A model generated the notes under the pieces. It had not been told where the DNA came from. It was given only the letters and a program-made list of their open reading frames with translations, and ran no database searches. Position numbers and translations under genes: made by a program. A stretch of 64,000 nt of DNA from Dysidea avara (lineage: Eukaryota > Porifera > Demospongiae > Dictyoceratida > Dysideidae), in assembly GCF_963678975.1 (NCBI RefSeq), contig NC_089273.1, positions 26,851,073 through 26,915,072 of the forward strand, written 5' to 3'. The first letter of the stretch is position 1; every line of letters begins with the position of its first letter. Below are positions 23,626-35,729 of this stretch, one piece after another.

Positions 23626-25362
23626 CAATCGTGACTAACCAGTCTATATAGTCTAGGTTGACTAACCCGTCTATATAGTCTATAGTGATTAACCGTCTAT
23701 ATAGTCTATAGTGACTAACCTATCTATATAGTCTATAGTGGATAAGCTGTCTATATAGTCTATAGTGGATAAGCTGTCTATATAGTCTATAGTGGATAAG
23801 CTGTCTGTATAGTCTATAGTGGATAACCTGTCTGTATAGTCTATAGTGGATAACCTGTCTATATAGTCTATAGTGACCAACCTGTCTATATAGTCTATAG
23901 TGACCAACCTGTCTATATAGTCTATAGTGACCAACCTGTCTATATAATCTATAGTGACCAACCTGTCTATATAGTCTATAGTGACCAACCTGTCTATATA
24001 GTCTATAGTGATCAACCTGTCTATATAGTCTATAGTGACTAACCTGTCTATAGTGACTAATCTGTCTATATAGTCTATAGTGACTAACCTGTCTGTATAG
24101 TCTATAGTGCTTAACCTGTCTATATAGTCTACAGTGACTAACCTGTCTATAGTGACTAACCTTGCTATATAGTCTATAGTGACTAACCTGTCTATATAGT
24201 CTATAGTGGCTAACTTGTCTATATGTGACTGAATTTGACAAAACAAGGCTTCTACGCACAAAGCTTTGCTAGGAGATATGGCGATTTTAAGGAATCATTG
24301 TGTAATAACTTCCCAGTGCCTACAGCTGTGCAAACAAAATTTGCACCAATTGTTCATCTGTTCACTAGCTATCACAGAGTGGGTGTATACGTTTGTGATA
24401 CCCAAAATTTGCCCTGTTTTGAGCAGTTTTTTTCGAGCGGGTAATAATATCACAGATGGTAGTAATAGGGTGGTGGTGGACGGTGGTGTTAATATACGGG
24501 TATAAAATGGGGTAAGAAGACGATTGGAATCCAGAGGCCAAGTGTGGGCTCTCCATGGCCCTCCATGGCCCTCAAATTACTCCAAATTGATTGAGAACAC
24601 TATTGGCGAGCTCTCTGTGAAGTCCCAGCTCACTACGCACCATTATCACAAAGCCATGGCCATTTAATGGTGCCAATCTCACACTCGTGGCTTTGACAGG
24701 GTCAGAAGAAAGCTGCTACAGAAACCAGACTTTCCAGTGCTGAAGGAAGTACAGTGTGAAATATGATAGTGTATTAGACCAGCAATCCATTTCTGGTAAA
24801 ATCGTAAGTTTGATTTTGTGTGTGTGGAAGCCTTGTTATATGAAATCCGGTCACATATAGTCTATACTGACTAACCTGTCTATATAGTCTATAGTGGCTA
24901 AACTGTCTATATAGTCTATAGTGACTAACCAGTCTATATAGTCTATAGTGGATAACTTGTCTATATAGTCAATAGTGACTAACCTGTCTATAATGACTAA
25001 TCTGTCTATATAGTCTATAGTGGCTAAACTGTCTATATAGTTTATAGTGACTAACCAGTCTATATAGTCTATAGTGCCTAACCTGTCTATATAGTCTATA
25101 ATGACTAACCTGTCTATATTAGTCTATATTGACTACCCTGTCTATATAGTCTATAGTGACTAACCTGTCTATATAGTCTATAGTGACTAACCTGTCTATA
25201 GTGACTAACCTGTCTATAGTGACTAACCTGTCTATAGTGACCAACCTGTCTATATAGTCTATACTGACTACCCTGTCTATATAGTCTATAGTGACTAACC
25301 GGTCTATATAGTCTATAGTGACTAACCTGTCTATAGTGACTAACCTGTCTATATATATTATA
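23626..25362. repeat. 27-bp minisatellite array, split by a MITE
   Basis: Tandem units built from gtctatatagtctatag plus tgactaacct fill 23626-24223 and 24856-25362. Units vary by single bases (gatcaacct, ggataagct, ccaacct), and shorter units lack the second tatag block. The long open frames on the minus strand here are an effect of the unit length being a multiple of three, not genes. A small related block lies at 53870-53998. Confidence 0.92.
24224..24855 (+). mobile_element. TGTGAC-family MITE, copy D, inside the minisatellite
   Basis: Almost identical to copy C. The array unit gtctatatagtc is split so that TA is duplicated: gtcta-TA before and TA-tagtc after. This gives independent proof of a 2-bp TA target duplication. 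Confidence 0.9.
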
Positions 25363-25514
25363 CTTTGGTTTTTGCAGTGTATAAGCAATTCTGAATATGT
25401 GCCAAGACTTCAAGTAATTACCCATATCTCTCTAGTCTATTGTCTTTTTATTCATGACTTTATTTTGACAGTTACCTATTCACTACTATATCATGAAATT
25501 TTATTCTATTTCAG

Positions 25515-26346
25515 TACACATATGCTGTAGCAATACTAATACTCCTAAGTACATACTGGGCAGTTGCCGTGTCTCTAACAATAATAAAAATGAAAGCCAG
25601 TCAAAAAGATTACCCAGCAATGGAGAACTTTTGGCCACTGTTGCCGTTTCACATTAAGCATTACCAAGCAATTCGAGAGGCTGCAATCAAGGAAGTCTCA
25701 CCAACTTCTCTTCTTTGTGGTAGATCTCATGAATAGCATCTACTCCCAGTTACAAGACAACCGATTGCAAAATATTACAAACACACTGCTGAAATTTTCT
25801 AAGCTCTGTTATTATTATTATTAAAGGAGCTGGCAGCCTCAGGCAAATCTCAGCCTTCTCAATAGACCTCTCCCAAAGGTATTTAAAGTCTCTGTTGAGT
25901 TGGGCATTGTTGTCTGATCGTCAGCTGAAATAATAATTCTGTATTAGTGACAGACAATTTTTTCATTTTTTTTACAAAATAGTTGATCATTTGTTATGTC
26001 TTATTGTGAGTTCTGATTTGGGAGGTTGTGTGTGTGTGTGCATGCGTGTGTGCGTGTGTGTGTGTGTGGTGAAAGAAAAAATGTTGTACTCTGTTAAAAA
26101 CTGTTCAGTCAGAGTGAACTTTATGACTGTTACATTTGTAATGAGTCTAGTCACATAGAAAAGAACTGTTTTGATCAGCTACATTACATATTTCTGATTC
26201 ATCATCTTTCATTGGGTGATGATATGTTCTTATTTTCAGATTTGGAGAAGAAGGACAAGATGGTAGACACAGAGAGAGACCTTTGTGCTAAAATGGGTGT
26301 ATGTGTTGATGCTAAGAGTTTAAGATATAAACTAATGTACAAGTAA
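25515..26346 (+). CDS. Candidate host gene, last two exons (membrane-anchored protein end)
   Basis: Exon 25515-25719 follows a good acceptor (tattctatttcag) and ends at a gtagat donor in phase 1. Exon 26240-26346 follows cttattttcag, resumes in matching phase (codon g|at, Asp) and ends KLMYK and TAA. The product end opens with a hydrophobic stretch, YAVAILILLSTYWAVAVSL, long enough for one membrane span, then a basic segment and a charged soluble tail of about 75 residues (LEKKDKMVDTERDLCAKMG). No family is recognised, and upstream exons would have to lie beyond the minisatellite. It is unlike any element in the window. Phase agreement supports it, but transcription is unproven. Confidence 0.4.
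25800..26230. other. Intronic or intergenic sequence with GT microsatellite
   Basis: If the two exons above are real this is intron. It holds a tgtgtgtg-rich microsatellite at about 26028-26070. Confidence 0.4.
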
Positions 26347-26772
26347 AATATACTTACATTATGTGTTATTCTTAGGACAGAGGGGAACTGGTTACTTTGA
26401 AAAATACTCTATAGTAGAATGGACAGGTTTTATTTATGAAAGTAAATTTTATGTGAAACTTGCATGTATTGTTAGTCAAATGGTGTTTGGTTTAGCATGG
26501 TGTAGTGGGTTCTTTTTACAAAGGCTGTAAGGTTATTACAACATGTTGTAGCCACTCCCAACAATTTGTGGTCAGCTTATTAGTCATTTAATGGTAAAGA
26601 GGGCGTGTAGGCAAAGTTTTAAAAGGGAATGAGTTGAGAAATTGCAGGTTGACATTTTGTTGTACGTACATGTACCATCCATCAGTTTTACTGGTATCTC
26701 ACTATGTGACAACCATGTTTCTTTGACCCACTATAATATTAATAATAATAGTAGTGTACAATCATAAATACA

Positions 26773-27098
26773 TTAGTGTTGCACCGATATGACATTTGCC
26801 GATATTCTGATAACCGAGATTGCATCATATTTTCAAGCTGATAAATGTAGACAATTTGATATCATACTTAATACCTGTCTTTCAGCACATTTTACTAGAA
26901 GTGTACCAATTTACGTAGCTTGTTTGTATTGCCAGTAGTGACAATAGGTAACGGTACATTTAAGCAGTCATAAAAACACCATAATGTAGGATAATGTAAT
27001 ACTATACATTTGTAAACACCATTTGGTGCACATGAGCATGTATTTCTAAGTTAATAAATTTTCTGCCAATTCAAGCTTTTTCCGATATACCAATGCAA
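26773..27098. mobile_element. Possible decayed hAT-like element
   Basis: Left sequence tagtgttgcaccgatatg resembles hAT termini, and a loose inverse, ccgatataccaatgcaaac, occurs at 27079-27098. No TSD is clear, so this is a weak call. Confidence 0.3.
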
Positions 27099-27333
27099 AC
27101 ATTTACTAAATTAAAGCACATACGTACTGTATGTACATACTTTACTTGGACTGCTGATGCTGTTACACTGTTACTGCTACTGCTACCGTTATTGATCATG
27201 CAGCTTCCAGTCACATTACTGTCAGTAAAAAGTGGATTACATAATACACCGTACTTGTAACCGAAGTCAAAAACTACCATATGCAAGGAAATTTGGACGT
27301 AAGATAAAGTTGACAATCTCACACTTCAGCATA

Positions 27334-27584
27334 TGTGACTGGGCCTGCGAAAATAGGGCATGTGGGCACATGATTTGTGCCTACGTTTTCAAACTTTCAT
27401 CACTCATAACTTGTTGTACCATTATGCTATGGCACTGTAATTTTCAGCACCTAGTAAGCATTTAATTAGCATTATGATGCAGGTTACAAAATGAAAATAT
27501 ACTTTTCCAGTACTGAGATATGACCTGTTGAGTGACAAGCCATAGTTTGTGCCCACATGCCCTGTTTTCGCAGGCCCGGTCACA
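27334..27584. mobile_element. TGTGAC-family short MITE (251 bp)
   Basis: Ends tgtgactgggcctgcgaaaa and ttttcgcaggcccggtcaca form a repeat of about 37 bp that includes the inverted gggcatgtgggcacat block. Flanked by TA on both sides (27332-27333, 27585-27586). Confidence 0.85.
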
Positions 27585-28238
27585 TATATAACGAATAAAA
27601 TGTTGATGAAAATCAAGAAATTGTAGACAAAACCTGTACTTTAAAAACACTCGTAAACATTTGACGAATTAAACTGATTCATCAAATGTTTCTGACATCA
27701 AAATTTCCTTGTGTACAGTATAGTACTATGTGAGCCCAATGGCACTCCGTTATTACCATGACTCAATATCAAGAATACTCCTTGTAAAAGTTTGAATAAT
27801 TATGCATAAAGTACACATTATGCACTACATCCTGTAGAGTGTTTTAAAAACAATTGGACCATCATACAATTGACACACCATCTAATAGTATCCCTTAACA
27901 ACACTACAATTCCATAGCACATTCGTGACATTGTAAATCACCAATACAATCCTATCAATTTGTTCTGTGAGTAGAAATAGATTGTGAAAATTAAAGCAGT
28001 TTAGGTATTCAAGATAACATGTAATGAGCAAGATAACCAGGAAGTACAATTAACAGTTAAACCATTTCCTATGCTTATGTGTACAAAAATACAGCACTTG
28101 GGAGTGTCTTAAGACTAATATAGAAGTCGGCTTTGCCCCATGCTGTATTAGTGTTACACACCACACATGTCCACACTTCCTAATGCTGTGTTTCCATATA
28201 CACGTCCAGTGGAACTTTGACTACAATGTAATCGACAT
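27585..28238. other. Non-coding spacer
   Basis: No gene or bounded element recognised. Confidence 0.35.
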
Positions 28239-28283
28239 TTGCTAGTATGTAGTAATGACTCTAGTTTCCAATTAAGGATACTA

Positions 28284-28439
28284 CTGAGTCCAAACATACT
28301 AGAGCATGCCTATAACCGCCACCTTCAGGCTGCAGCCTTAAGAGACAAGTACTATAAAACAGAAAAATTGACAGAAGAAATACATTATGAGCACAAATAC
28401 TTTGCCAAATCTGATGAAGTGTCAGCTTTTCTGCCATGA
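28284..28439 (+). CDS. Possible terminal coding exon, unknown protein
   Basis: An open segment after a plausible acceptor (tttccaattaag at about 28279) encodes a charged helical-looking end: LSPNILEHAYNRHLQAAALR, then KYYKTEKLTEEIHYEHKYF, closing AKSDEVSAFLP and a TGA. The amino-acid mix is protein-like, unlike nearby chance frames. No family is recognised and no partner exon is identified. The start is a guess. Confidence 0.25.
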   Translation: MSPNILEHAYNRHLQAAALRDKYYKTEKLTEEIHYEHKYFAKSDEVSAFLP

Positions 28440-28517
28440 CTAAGGGCCACCTGTTCACATCAGCACTTTGGTATATCATGATCTTTCCCCATGTTTTCCC
28501 AATAGGACCGTCAGTCA

Positions 28518-28566
28518 CCCCCCCCCCCCCCCCCCTTCATACACACACACACACACACACACATAC
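28518..28566. repeat. Poly-C tract and CA microsatellite
   Basis: About 18 consecutive C (28518-28535) followed closely by a CA-repeat (28540-28562). Confidence 0.9.
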
Positions 28567-28762
28567 ACAGAGATTTGACATCTACATAATGACCAACACC
28601 TATATAGTGACCATGGCTAGTGTCACCTCCTGACAATAGGGGTGTGTTGCCATGCAATAGAAATACTTGGCTGTAATTACAGTACAGTGGATCCTCACAA
28701 ATCCAACCCTCTCTAATCTGGATCCTCGGATAATCCAAACGTGCACAAGGCTAAACAAAAAT

Positions 28763-29035
28763 TGCGGCCCCCAAAAAGTGTGGTCCCCAATAAGGTCCGG
28801 ATGAAAAAAGATGCGAAATCCAGGGTTGTGGCCAAGAAATGACTGTGATGGTAGGTTAATGGCAAAAGTTTTAATTATGACAATTCAGGTGAATTTGGTG
28901 CTGAATCCTAGTGGAGGAGGCAACCTGAATTGTCATAATTTAAATTTTTGCCATTAACCTACCATCACAGCCATTTCTTGGCCGCCACCTTGGATTTCAC
29001 ATCTGTTTTCATCCTGGCCTTTTTGGGGGCCGCAC
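28763..29035. mobile_element. Foldback MITE inside Tigger
   Basis: The arms pair over more than 100 bp: gcggcccccaaaaag and ctttttgggggccgc at the edges, gtgatggtaggttaatggc and gccattaacctaccatcac further in. A loop of about 30 bp surrounds 28900. Confidence 0.8.
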
Positions 29036-29134
29036 TCTTTTTTACAGCTTGGCTATTTTGGTTTAGATATATATTTAATTCTAATTAATGCTTATAAATA
29101 AACGCGTGTTTAGCAAGGTTAAGAAATTGAGCTA

Positions 29135-30465
29135 ATGGCTGATGAAAAGAGAAAACATGTGACCTTGACTATTGAACAAAAGTTGAATATTGAAAAAGAT
29201 AGCTGGAGGGGCAAGTTTAACCACAATAGCTAAAGAATATTGGAATTGGCAAGTCAAATGTGAGTGACATTAAAAAGAATGAAGAGAAGCTATGGAAGTT
29301 TGCAGCAGGTATGGAAAACGTTTCTGTTGATAGTAAAATTAGGAAGATTATGCGCCTAGCTAAAGATGATGAGTTGGATCAAGCTCTTTATTTATGGTTT
29401 GTACAGAAAGAAGCCAAAACATACCAGTTAGTTTTCCACTATTGACTGAAAAGGCTTTTCAACTTCATCCCTTGCTACATGATAGTGGTATGGAATCTGT
29501 TCCAGAATTCAAAGCTAGCAAAGGAATGCTTTGGAGGTTTTGTAACCGGAATGCTATTAGGCAGCTGTCATTACAGGGAGAAAAGTTGTCATCTGGTGAA
29601 AATGAGGTGGCACCATTTAAAAGGATCTTCAACAAGTCATGGAAAAAAACCAAATCACTAGAGCAGTTGTATAACTGTGGTGAAACTGGTTTATACTATT
29701 GAAGTTTACCAGCTAAAACTCTTGCAGTACAATCAGAGAAACAAGCTTCTGGGATGAGGAAACAAAAGGACCGTGTGACATTAATGGGCTGCAGTAATTC
29801 TAAAGGAACCCACAAATTTCCACTGATGTTTGTGGGCAAGGCTGCCAACCCAAGGTGTTTTAAACATGTCAACATAAAAGGCATTGCCAATTGTTTACTA
29901 CAACCAAAGGAATGCTTGGGTTGATTGTGAAATTTTTACTGATTGGTTTTATCACCATTTTATTCCAGGTGTCAAAAAGCATTTACAAGACAAAGGCCTT
30001 CCAATCAAAGCATTACTGTTGCTTGATAATGCTCCAGCTCACCCCGAAGCTGGAAGTCTGATGAGTGATGATCGCTGTATAAAATCTATGTTTCTACCAC
30101 CCAATACAACAGCACTGATTCAGCCAATGGATCAAGGTGTACTTGAGGCTCTAAAGAGAAGGTACAGAAGACGTTTACTACAGAAGTTACCGTTGGAAGA
30201 TAAAGATGGACAGACAATGGTTGAATATTCCAAATCCATCAACCTGAATGATGCGGTTTATATGGTGGCTAGTGCATGGGACAGTATTCATGCATCAACT
30301 TTCAAAAAATCATGGAATAAACTGTTGAGGTTTGGAGGAGAAGACAAAGATCAAAGGGCCACTGATACAGCAGCAACTTCACAAACTGTGTCTGGAGAAG
30401 TGGATACTACCACTGAGAATGATCGTGCTGCATGCCAACAGATGTTGCATTATCTAGTCAATGAT
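29135..30465 (+). pseudogene. Tigger/pogo-like DDE transposase, N-terminal and catalytic part
   Basis: ATG 29135 opens MADEKRKHVTLTIEQKLNIE, a CENP-B-type helix-turn-helix start, then frameshifts lead to IGIGKSNVSDIKKNEEKLW. The DDE core continues over several frames: VAPFKRIFNKSWKKT, YNCGETGLYY (the first catalytic Asp of the usual D-E-T-G is Gly here), LLLLDNAPAHP, then NTTALIQPMDQG and EALKRRYRRRLL. At least four frameshifts or stops plus the lost Asp make it inactive. The transposase would bind the inverted repeats and cut at TA. Its C-terminus was pushed 5.3 kb away by the EnSpm insertion. Confidence 0.85.
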
Positions 30466-31013
30466 CACTGTGAAAAACAGAAGTTATAAGATGTTATAAT
30501 AATGTACTATAACTAAGTTATAGTTTCGTTATACACCAGTATATAACAATTAATGTTATACACTTGTTATATTTAATGTTATCAACAATGTAATAACAAT
30601 TCACTATAACAGAGGATGTAACTTAGTTATAAGAAAGGATATAACAAGACATAGTGAGCCACAAAGATATAATATGACTGGGTTTGTGAAACAGGGTCTT
30701 CTAGATGCGTTAACTTTTCCAATTTTGTTGCATACATATCTAAAATTGGTTTGGTTGAACTTGGCATGCACTGACAGGGAAATTTGAGGCTACAGATACA
30801 GAATTGGGCTGACATGTGCATCATGTAAAGAATTGTTTTGCAAATTTGTTTAATTCTGTTATGGTTATATAGCTGTATTAACTCGGATTCATCAGTATTA
30901 TGATTCAACACAACTCTATACAAATATTAGTCTTACAATAACTACAATATTATGTGTGGTAATATACATAAAATATTGTAATATTCCTATATACAAATCT
31001 AAGTGACATCCAT

Positions 31014-33962
31014 CTAATCTAAAAGTACTTTTATAAAAGGTACATTAACACATATAGTTTCTTGAAGTTCAAACTGGTATGTTATAGTTTTTGCTATTGC
31101 ACAATGGGTAAAAATTCTTGATACAGGAATATAACTGATAGGTCCTTCAATTTCAAATATGTTAGCACTGATAATGGTGGAATCATGTAGAGAATGTCTC
31201 TGTGGGTGGTCTTGGAACCATTTGACATGTGCTAGTACATTATCTTTCTTTACAAGTATTGACTGTTCCTTGACAACAATGGAATGCTGAATAAAAGCAG
31301 TTACAATCCCAACACTAACTTCTTGAGACACTCCCTGCTCATCAATGCTTAATGTCCCAAGCCAATGAGCAACAATAGCTGATGAACATTTTGATTGACT
31401 TTGAGTGGTTATATATTCTTCCCCATTAATCAACATTCTTTTGTTCTCAAAATAAAAATACCCAAATGTACAGATTTCACTTTGTGGATATAGTAAATTG
31501 TAAACATGACGGAGATTAGTGACATCATATTCAGTAAAATACTTTTCCTTACTTGGAGGCAAGAACTTGTAGCATGCTTTGGCAGTAGCATCAATTTGAT
31601 GCACAGGGCAGTTATAATTCAGGCTATGGCTAATTTAAAAAGTTGTATCGTATGACATGAGTTCCACAGAGGAAAGGCTTAATTCAACAGACTTGCTGCA
31701 AACTAATCATTATTTACTTGGGTTTGAATCACTTCAAGAGATTGCAAAGACACTATTTTATTTAACCTTTGTTTTTCTGGACCATTCCAAGAGGTTTTAA
31801 TGCTCTCTAATGCACCATTGTAACATTCAAATGAATAAGCCCAAAAGGCAGCCAAAGGACCATAGTCTATCAAGCTTTCTCGGAGATGGCAAGCCAAATG
31901 CATATTAGGAGTACAAGTCTCCTTTCCATACAGACTTTCAAATGCATTGCAAAACTGTAGTAGTATCTCATGGGCACTTTGTATATCATCATCATTAATA
32001 ACAAGTTGACAAACCAATCTGCAAGCTTTAACAAAAAGACACCAGCATTGAAAATGAAGAGGAGGCAATATGCTATCAAGTGCAAAAACTGAATACAAAA
32101 TAATCCAATTCTTCCACTCATCAGCTGTAATGGAACTAAATACATTTTGAGAACCAATTTTTCTGGGTATACGGCCTATTTTTAGGTGGTGGCATCATGT
32201 TATCAACCTTTTCTTGAATTTTTTTGGAAATCTTCAGCTTTTAAAAGGCCATGATCTTTCCAAATAGATGTTGTATGCTTTGCTATCCCCAAAAAATAAG
32301 TTATGCATGGGTTCTATAACATGGTAACGTATCACATTAAAGTAAGGTAACCTAAGTAATTCACTGTATCGTACACCATTTTCTTTTTCAATTTCTGTAC
32401 AGCTTGAGGCTGTTAATGCATGTTTTGCTTCCATGCATTTACTATAATGTGTACTTAACTGCCTCAGCTCCCAGGTACTACAGTCTGTAAAACCTGAAAA
32501 ATTGGGCTTACTACCAAAAGCATATGTTTTAAATTCATGCAAACATTTTGAGCATCCCTTTGTTGCATTAGTTCCCAAAAAACCACACACTTTTTGGGTT
32601 GCTGGTATATCGCACACTACACAACTGAGAATTGCATTGATCTTGGTTTTACCAAGAAAGCAATGAGGATTTGGAATTTCTACACCTTGATATAACTTGA
32701 TTAGATCATTAATAAGTGGTTCCAAATATGTGTTGATTGTTTTTGATGGCTCCCTTGGACCAGGAATTAGACCAACCAGTACAATATTTGTAAGCTTAAA
32801 TCTTTCGTACCTTGGTAAGTTTTGTATCACCAAGTAAATAACTCCAACAGAATACTGTGTTTCTTCATATGGATTAAACCAATCAACATTCATCATTAGA
32901 TTCAAATTATGAACACTGTCCATTTCATTGAATTGCTTCCATACAGCACCGTCATAAATATCTGCATATGTTCCTGCTGCAACAGTATGTGTTTTCCAAC
33001 GTTGGCACTTTTGTAAAAAAACTTTTTGGCTAATAAACTTTCAAGACCATGAATTACACTATGATAAAAGAAACGTTTCCTAGGAACTAATTTTTTTTAG
33101 CCCCTACAATGACACTCTTCATCAGAGTAGTATTACACTTTGATCGGTGAGAAGATTGAGGATGCCTTGGAAATTTGATGAACTCACATAATTTAGATTG
33201 TTCCTGACCATTTTCTACTATGATGTAGTCCGACAAATCATAAAGTCGATCACACTTTGGACACATAACATACTCTTTAATTGCTTGCTTCATATTAATC
33301 AATTTTCTAATAGTGCACATTGATTTAGGGATACTGTTTGAAAGAAAATTTAAGATGGTATTGCCTCCTATTAAACCCATAGCATATCTCAAAAGCAGTT
33401 TTACAAAAAGGAGTAGTGTTGTTGTAGCCCGTTCAGAAATGTGGTATGTTAATTGGGAAAAGTAAAGAAATAAAGATATCCCTAATAGTACCTTTTCACT
33501 TTCCACATGATCATCAATTTGGTTCATATCTACATTCGTTGCATCATTGTCATCATCAGTGTCATCCCATATCTCTTCATCCAAGTCTGACTGGAACTCA
33601 AAATCACTGCTTGAGCTGGTTATAATATCATCATCATCCATGACTTCATTGGAAATGTTACTGTCATAGTTGTCACCATCAGTATTAATAAGTGCAGTAC
33701 CAGCAGGCAGGCTGCCTTCTGTTGGCGATTTAAAATCAAAGCTGGACTCACTAGCAACACTAACGGTTTCACTACCGGAACAGAGCACTGAACACTCCTC
33801 TGAGTCAGCTGATTCGGATTGTATTTCCATGAGACATCTTCCTGCTGACTTTCCAGGGCATATTGACCCTACCTTGTCATTTAAATGGCGATAATACGCA
33901 GACATAGCAAGATACTGGTGGCAGCATGGAAAAGGCTTCCTGTCATCTCGTCTTGCACTCAT
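31014..33962 (-). pseudogene. EnSpm/CACTA transposase (tnp2-like), broken
   Basis: ATG at 33962 opens MSARRDDRKPFPCCHQYLA. An acidic linker and a hydrophobic block follow, then VMCPKCDRLYDLSDY, a CxxC pair typical of this family. After frameshifts at about 33060-32930 the transposase core reads LNLMMNVDWFNPYEETQYSV, YLVIQNLPRYERFKL, VGLIPGPREPS and CDIPATQKVCGFLG, features of the transposase tnp2 family. Further frames hold the fragment CTPNMHLACHLRESLIDYGP with FWAYSFECYNGALES (32098-31703) and a C-terminal part with IEGPISYIPVSRI (31604-31014). At least three disruptions. It would cut the element at its CACTG ends. Confidence 0.82.
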
Positions 33963-34057
33963 TTTGTTTCAAGTATAACTAAAGTGCGCCTTTATCTGAA
34001 CATGCCTAGATGTATCACGTGATAAACTGAAAATAGCGCGATTATTTTTGTTGACGG

Positions 34058-35421
34058 ATGGTTGTAGGTTATGATAGAGTACGAAGTATGACACATAGGT
34101 CAAGACGCAGTAGGATTTCTAGTACGCCATCAACAGAAGTTCCAGTGTGTCCTCTGGGAGTACGACCGGCTTCTTTTTATTCATCCTCATCCGAGTCCTC
34201 ATCTGTAGGAATTTCAAGGTGTGTAAATGAATATGAACATGCTTATAGAAACAATTTTGGTTGTTAATAGGCCACAATCTGAAGGTGAAATTTTTTGGCA
34301 GCCAGGTCAAACTATTCCAATACCGCCCTCATGTGAGGTCTTCGAACATGGTAGTGGGGAGATGGCAGAGTTGGTTGCTAGCATTCATAGCAGCTTGGGG
34401 GGCAAGTTGGATGCAGTGATGAATCACTTGACTGGCATTGAAAGCCAGATGACATCTCTTCAAGCGCGCCAGCAGTCACTATAAGATGAAGTACGGCATG
34501 TCACCAGTAGTTCTTCTAGTCCTGGAAGCTCAGGTGATACTCCAAATAACAAACGAAAACGAGTCACTCCTGTGGACTTGCAAGTAATATTGTTGTAATG
34601 CCTATCTGTCATGTACTTGCATTATGTGTTTAGAGCCGAATTCATACTGTTTATAACTCACTGCAAGATGAAAGCCAGTTTAAACTGGATGAAAAGTGAC
34701 CAGAATATATGTACGCAAGTTTTTTAGTTAATGTATGTACAATATACAGAATATCTAGTGAACACAACTCTGCTATCATTAAAAAGATTGAAGAAGCAAT
34801 CGGTGAAACAATTTATTCTCCTGCACAGATACAAAGTTGGTGGCCAAATGCTATTGTATCATTCTTTACATGGTATATTTTGCAGAGGGCTCTAAAACGT
34901 ATAAAAAGAGCATTGCAGCAAGAGAAAAGGAGACTTCACCAGTCAAAAGCAAAAGCTAGTTCGCTCTTTAAAACAGAGAGCAAGATAGCACCTTGTATTA
35001 TCTATGATAATACCAAATATTGCAGGCTTATGAGAGGAGGTCTTCGGTTGTTCGTCCAGGAAAAGAAGCTGATTATTGGAAGGATGTGACACCAGATATG
35101 GTGTCTGATGAAGAAAAGGTTGATGATGTGTATGTGCATCATTTGCCATCATATCGCTCTGAAAAGTTCCATAATTATCTAATGAAACTAGATAAACGTG
35201 TGGCAGCCAAAGGAAGGAATGTTCATGCAAGATTTGAGAGACAAGAAGGGACTATAATTGAAAAGAACCCTCCACCCAATTGCAAGCCATGGATGATCAA
35301 GTCACAGGTTGTACAGATACATCCAGTTGAGGAATCAGTACAGCATGGTTATGATCAACTACCCATGGATGATGATGGTGATGTGTCTTCTGATGCAGAT
35401 TTGTCAAGTGATGCTGACTAA
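34058..35421 (+). pseudogene. EnSpm accessory gene, multi-exon, copy 1
   Basis: Divergent from the transposase, with 95 bp between start codons. Exons by splice signals and phase: 34058-34218 (donor gtgtgt), 34271-34583, 34634-34695, about 34751-34872 and about 34888-35421. The product is Ser-rich at the start, then has a short helical region (MAELVASIHSSLGGKL), an RVTPVDLQ stretch, a basic RALKRIKRALQQEKRR block, and an acidic-ended tail (VSDEEKVDD, then YRSEKFHNYLMKLDKR). One in-frame TAA (about 34483) and a frame change near 35020 break it. Its homologue is at 43764-45112. The function in transposition is unknown; DNA binding is a guess from the basic block. Confidence 0.6.
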
Positions 35422-35729
35422 ACTTAAATTATGTTTACAATGAAAATGTCATGATTATGATTTTTTTTTGTTTGTTTTCATTAAATTAATATTAATCTGA
35501 AGTGTTAACAGTCTTATAACAGTTATAAAGTAGTAATAGTTATACTTCAGTTATACTAGAGTTCTTATAACAGTGATAGTCTTATGTTATAGGTACTGTC
35601 TTGTATTAGATCAATACTCTGTTGTAGTCAATTATATTCCTTGTTATATACAATCCTATAACTGTGGCATAACTTTGTTATAATTGTGCTATACAAATGT
35701 TATAAATGGCTCTATAACAAGTGTATTTG

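Larger units (their letters stand above)
30466..35723. mobile_element. EnSpm/CACTA-type transposon 1, nested in Tigger
   Basis: Begins cactgtgaaaaacagaag and ends ctataacaagtg, with gat before and tat after, near a 3-bp TSD. Both ends (30480-30660 and 35505-35720) are dense in short gttataa/ttataac repeats, the subterminal binding-site pattern of this superfamily. It carries two divergently arranged genes: transposase on minus and an accessory gene on plus. Both are damaged. Confidence 0.8.

Noticed and set aside
23626-25362. CRISPR array
   Set aside because: Units are contiguous variants with no unique spacers, in an animal genome context; this is a minisatellite.
23689-25425. Long minus-strand frames encoding tyrosine/arginine-rich or Asp-Arg-Leu repeat proteins
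   Set aside because: They lie wholly in a 27-bp minisatellite whose unit is a multiple of three, so several frames stay open by arithmetic.
30466-30489. The end of the Tigger open frame (HCEKQKL and stop) as true protein
   Set aside because: These bases are the cactgtgaaaaa terminus of the EnSpm element, shared with the MITEs at 17312 and 21894.
30667-30710. Another TGTGAC-type MITE end (tatgactgggtttgtgaaac)
   Set aside because: No matching inverted end was found nearby, so it is not called as an element.
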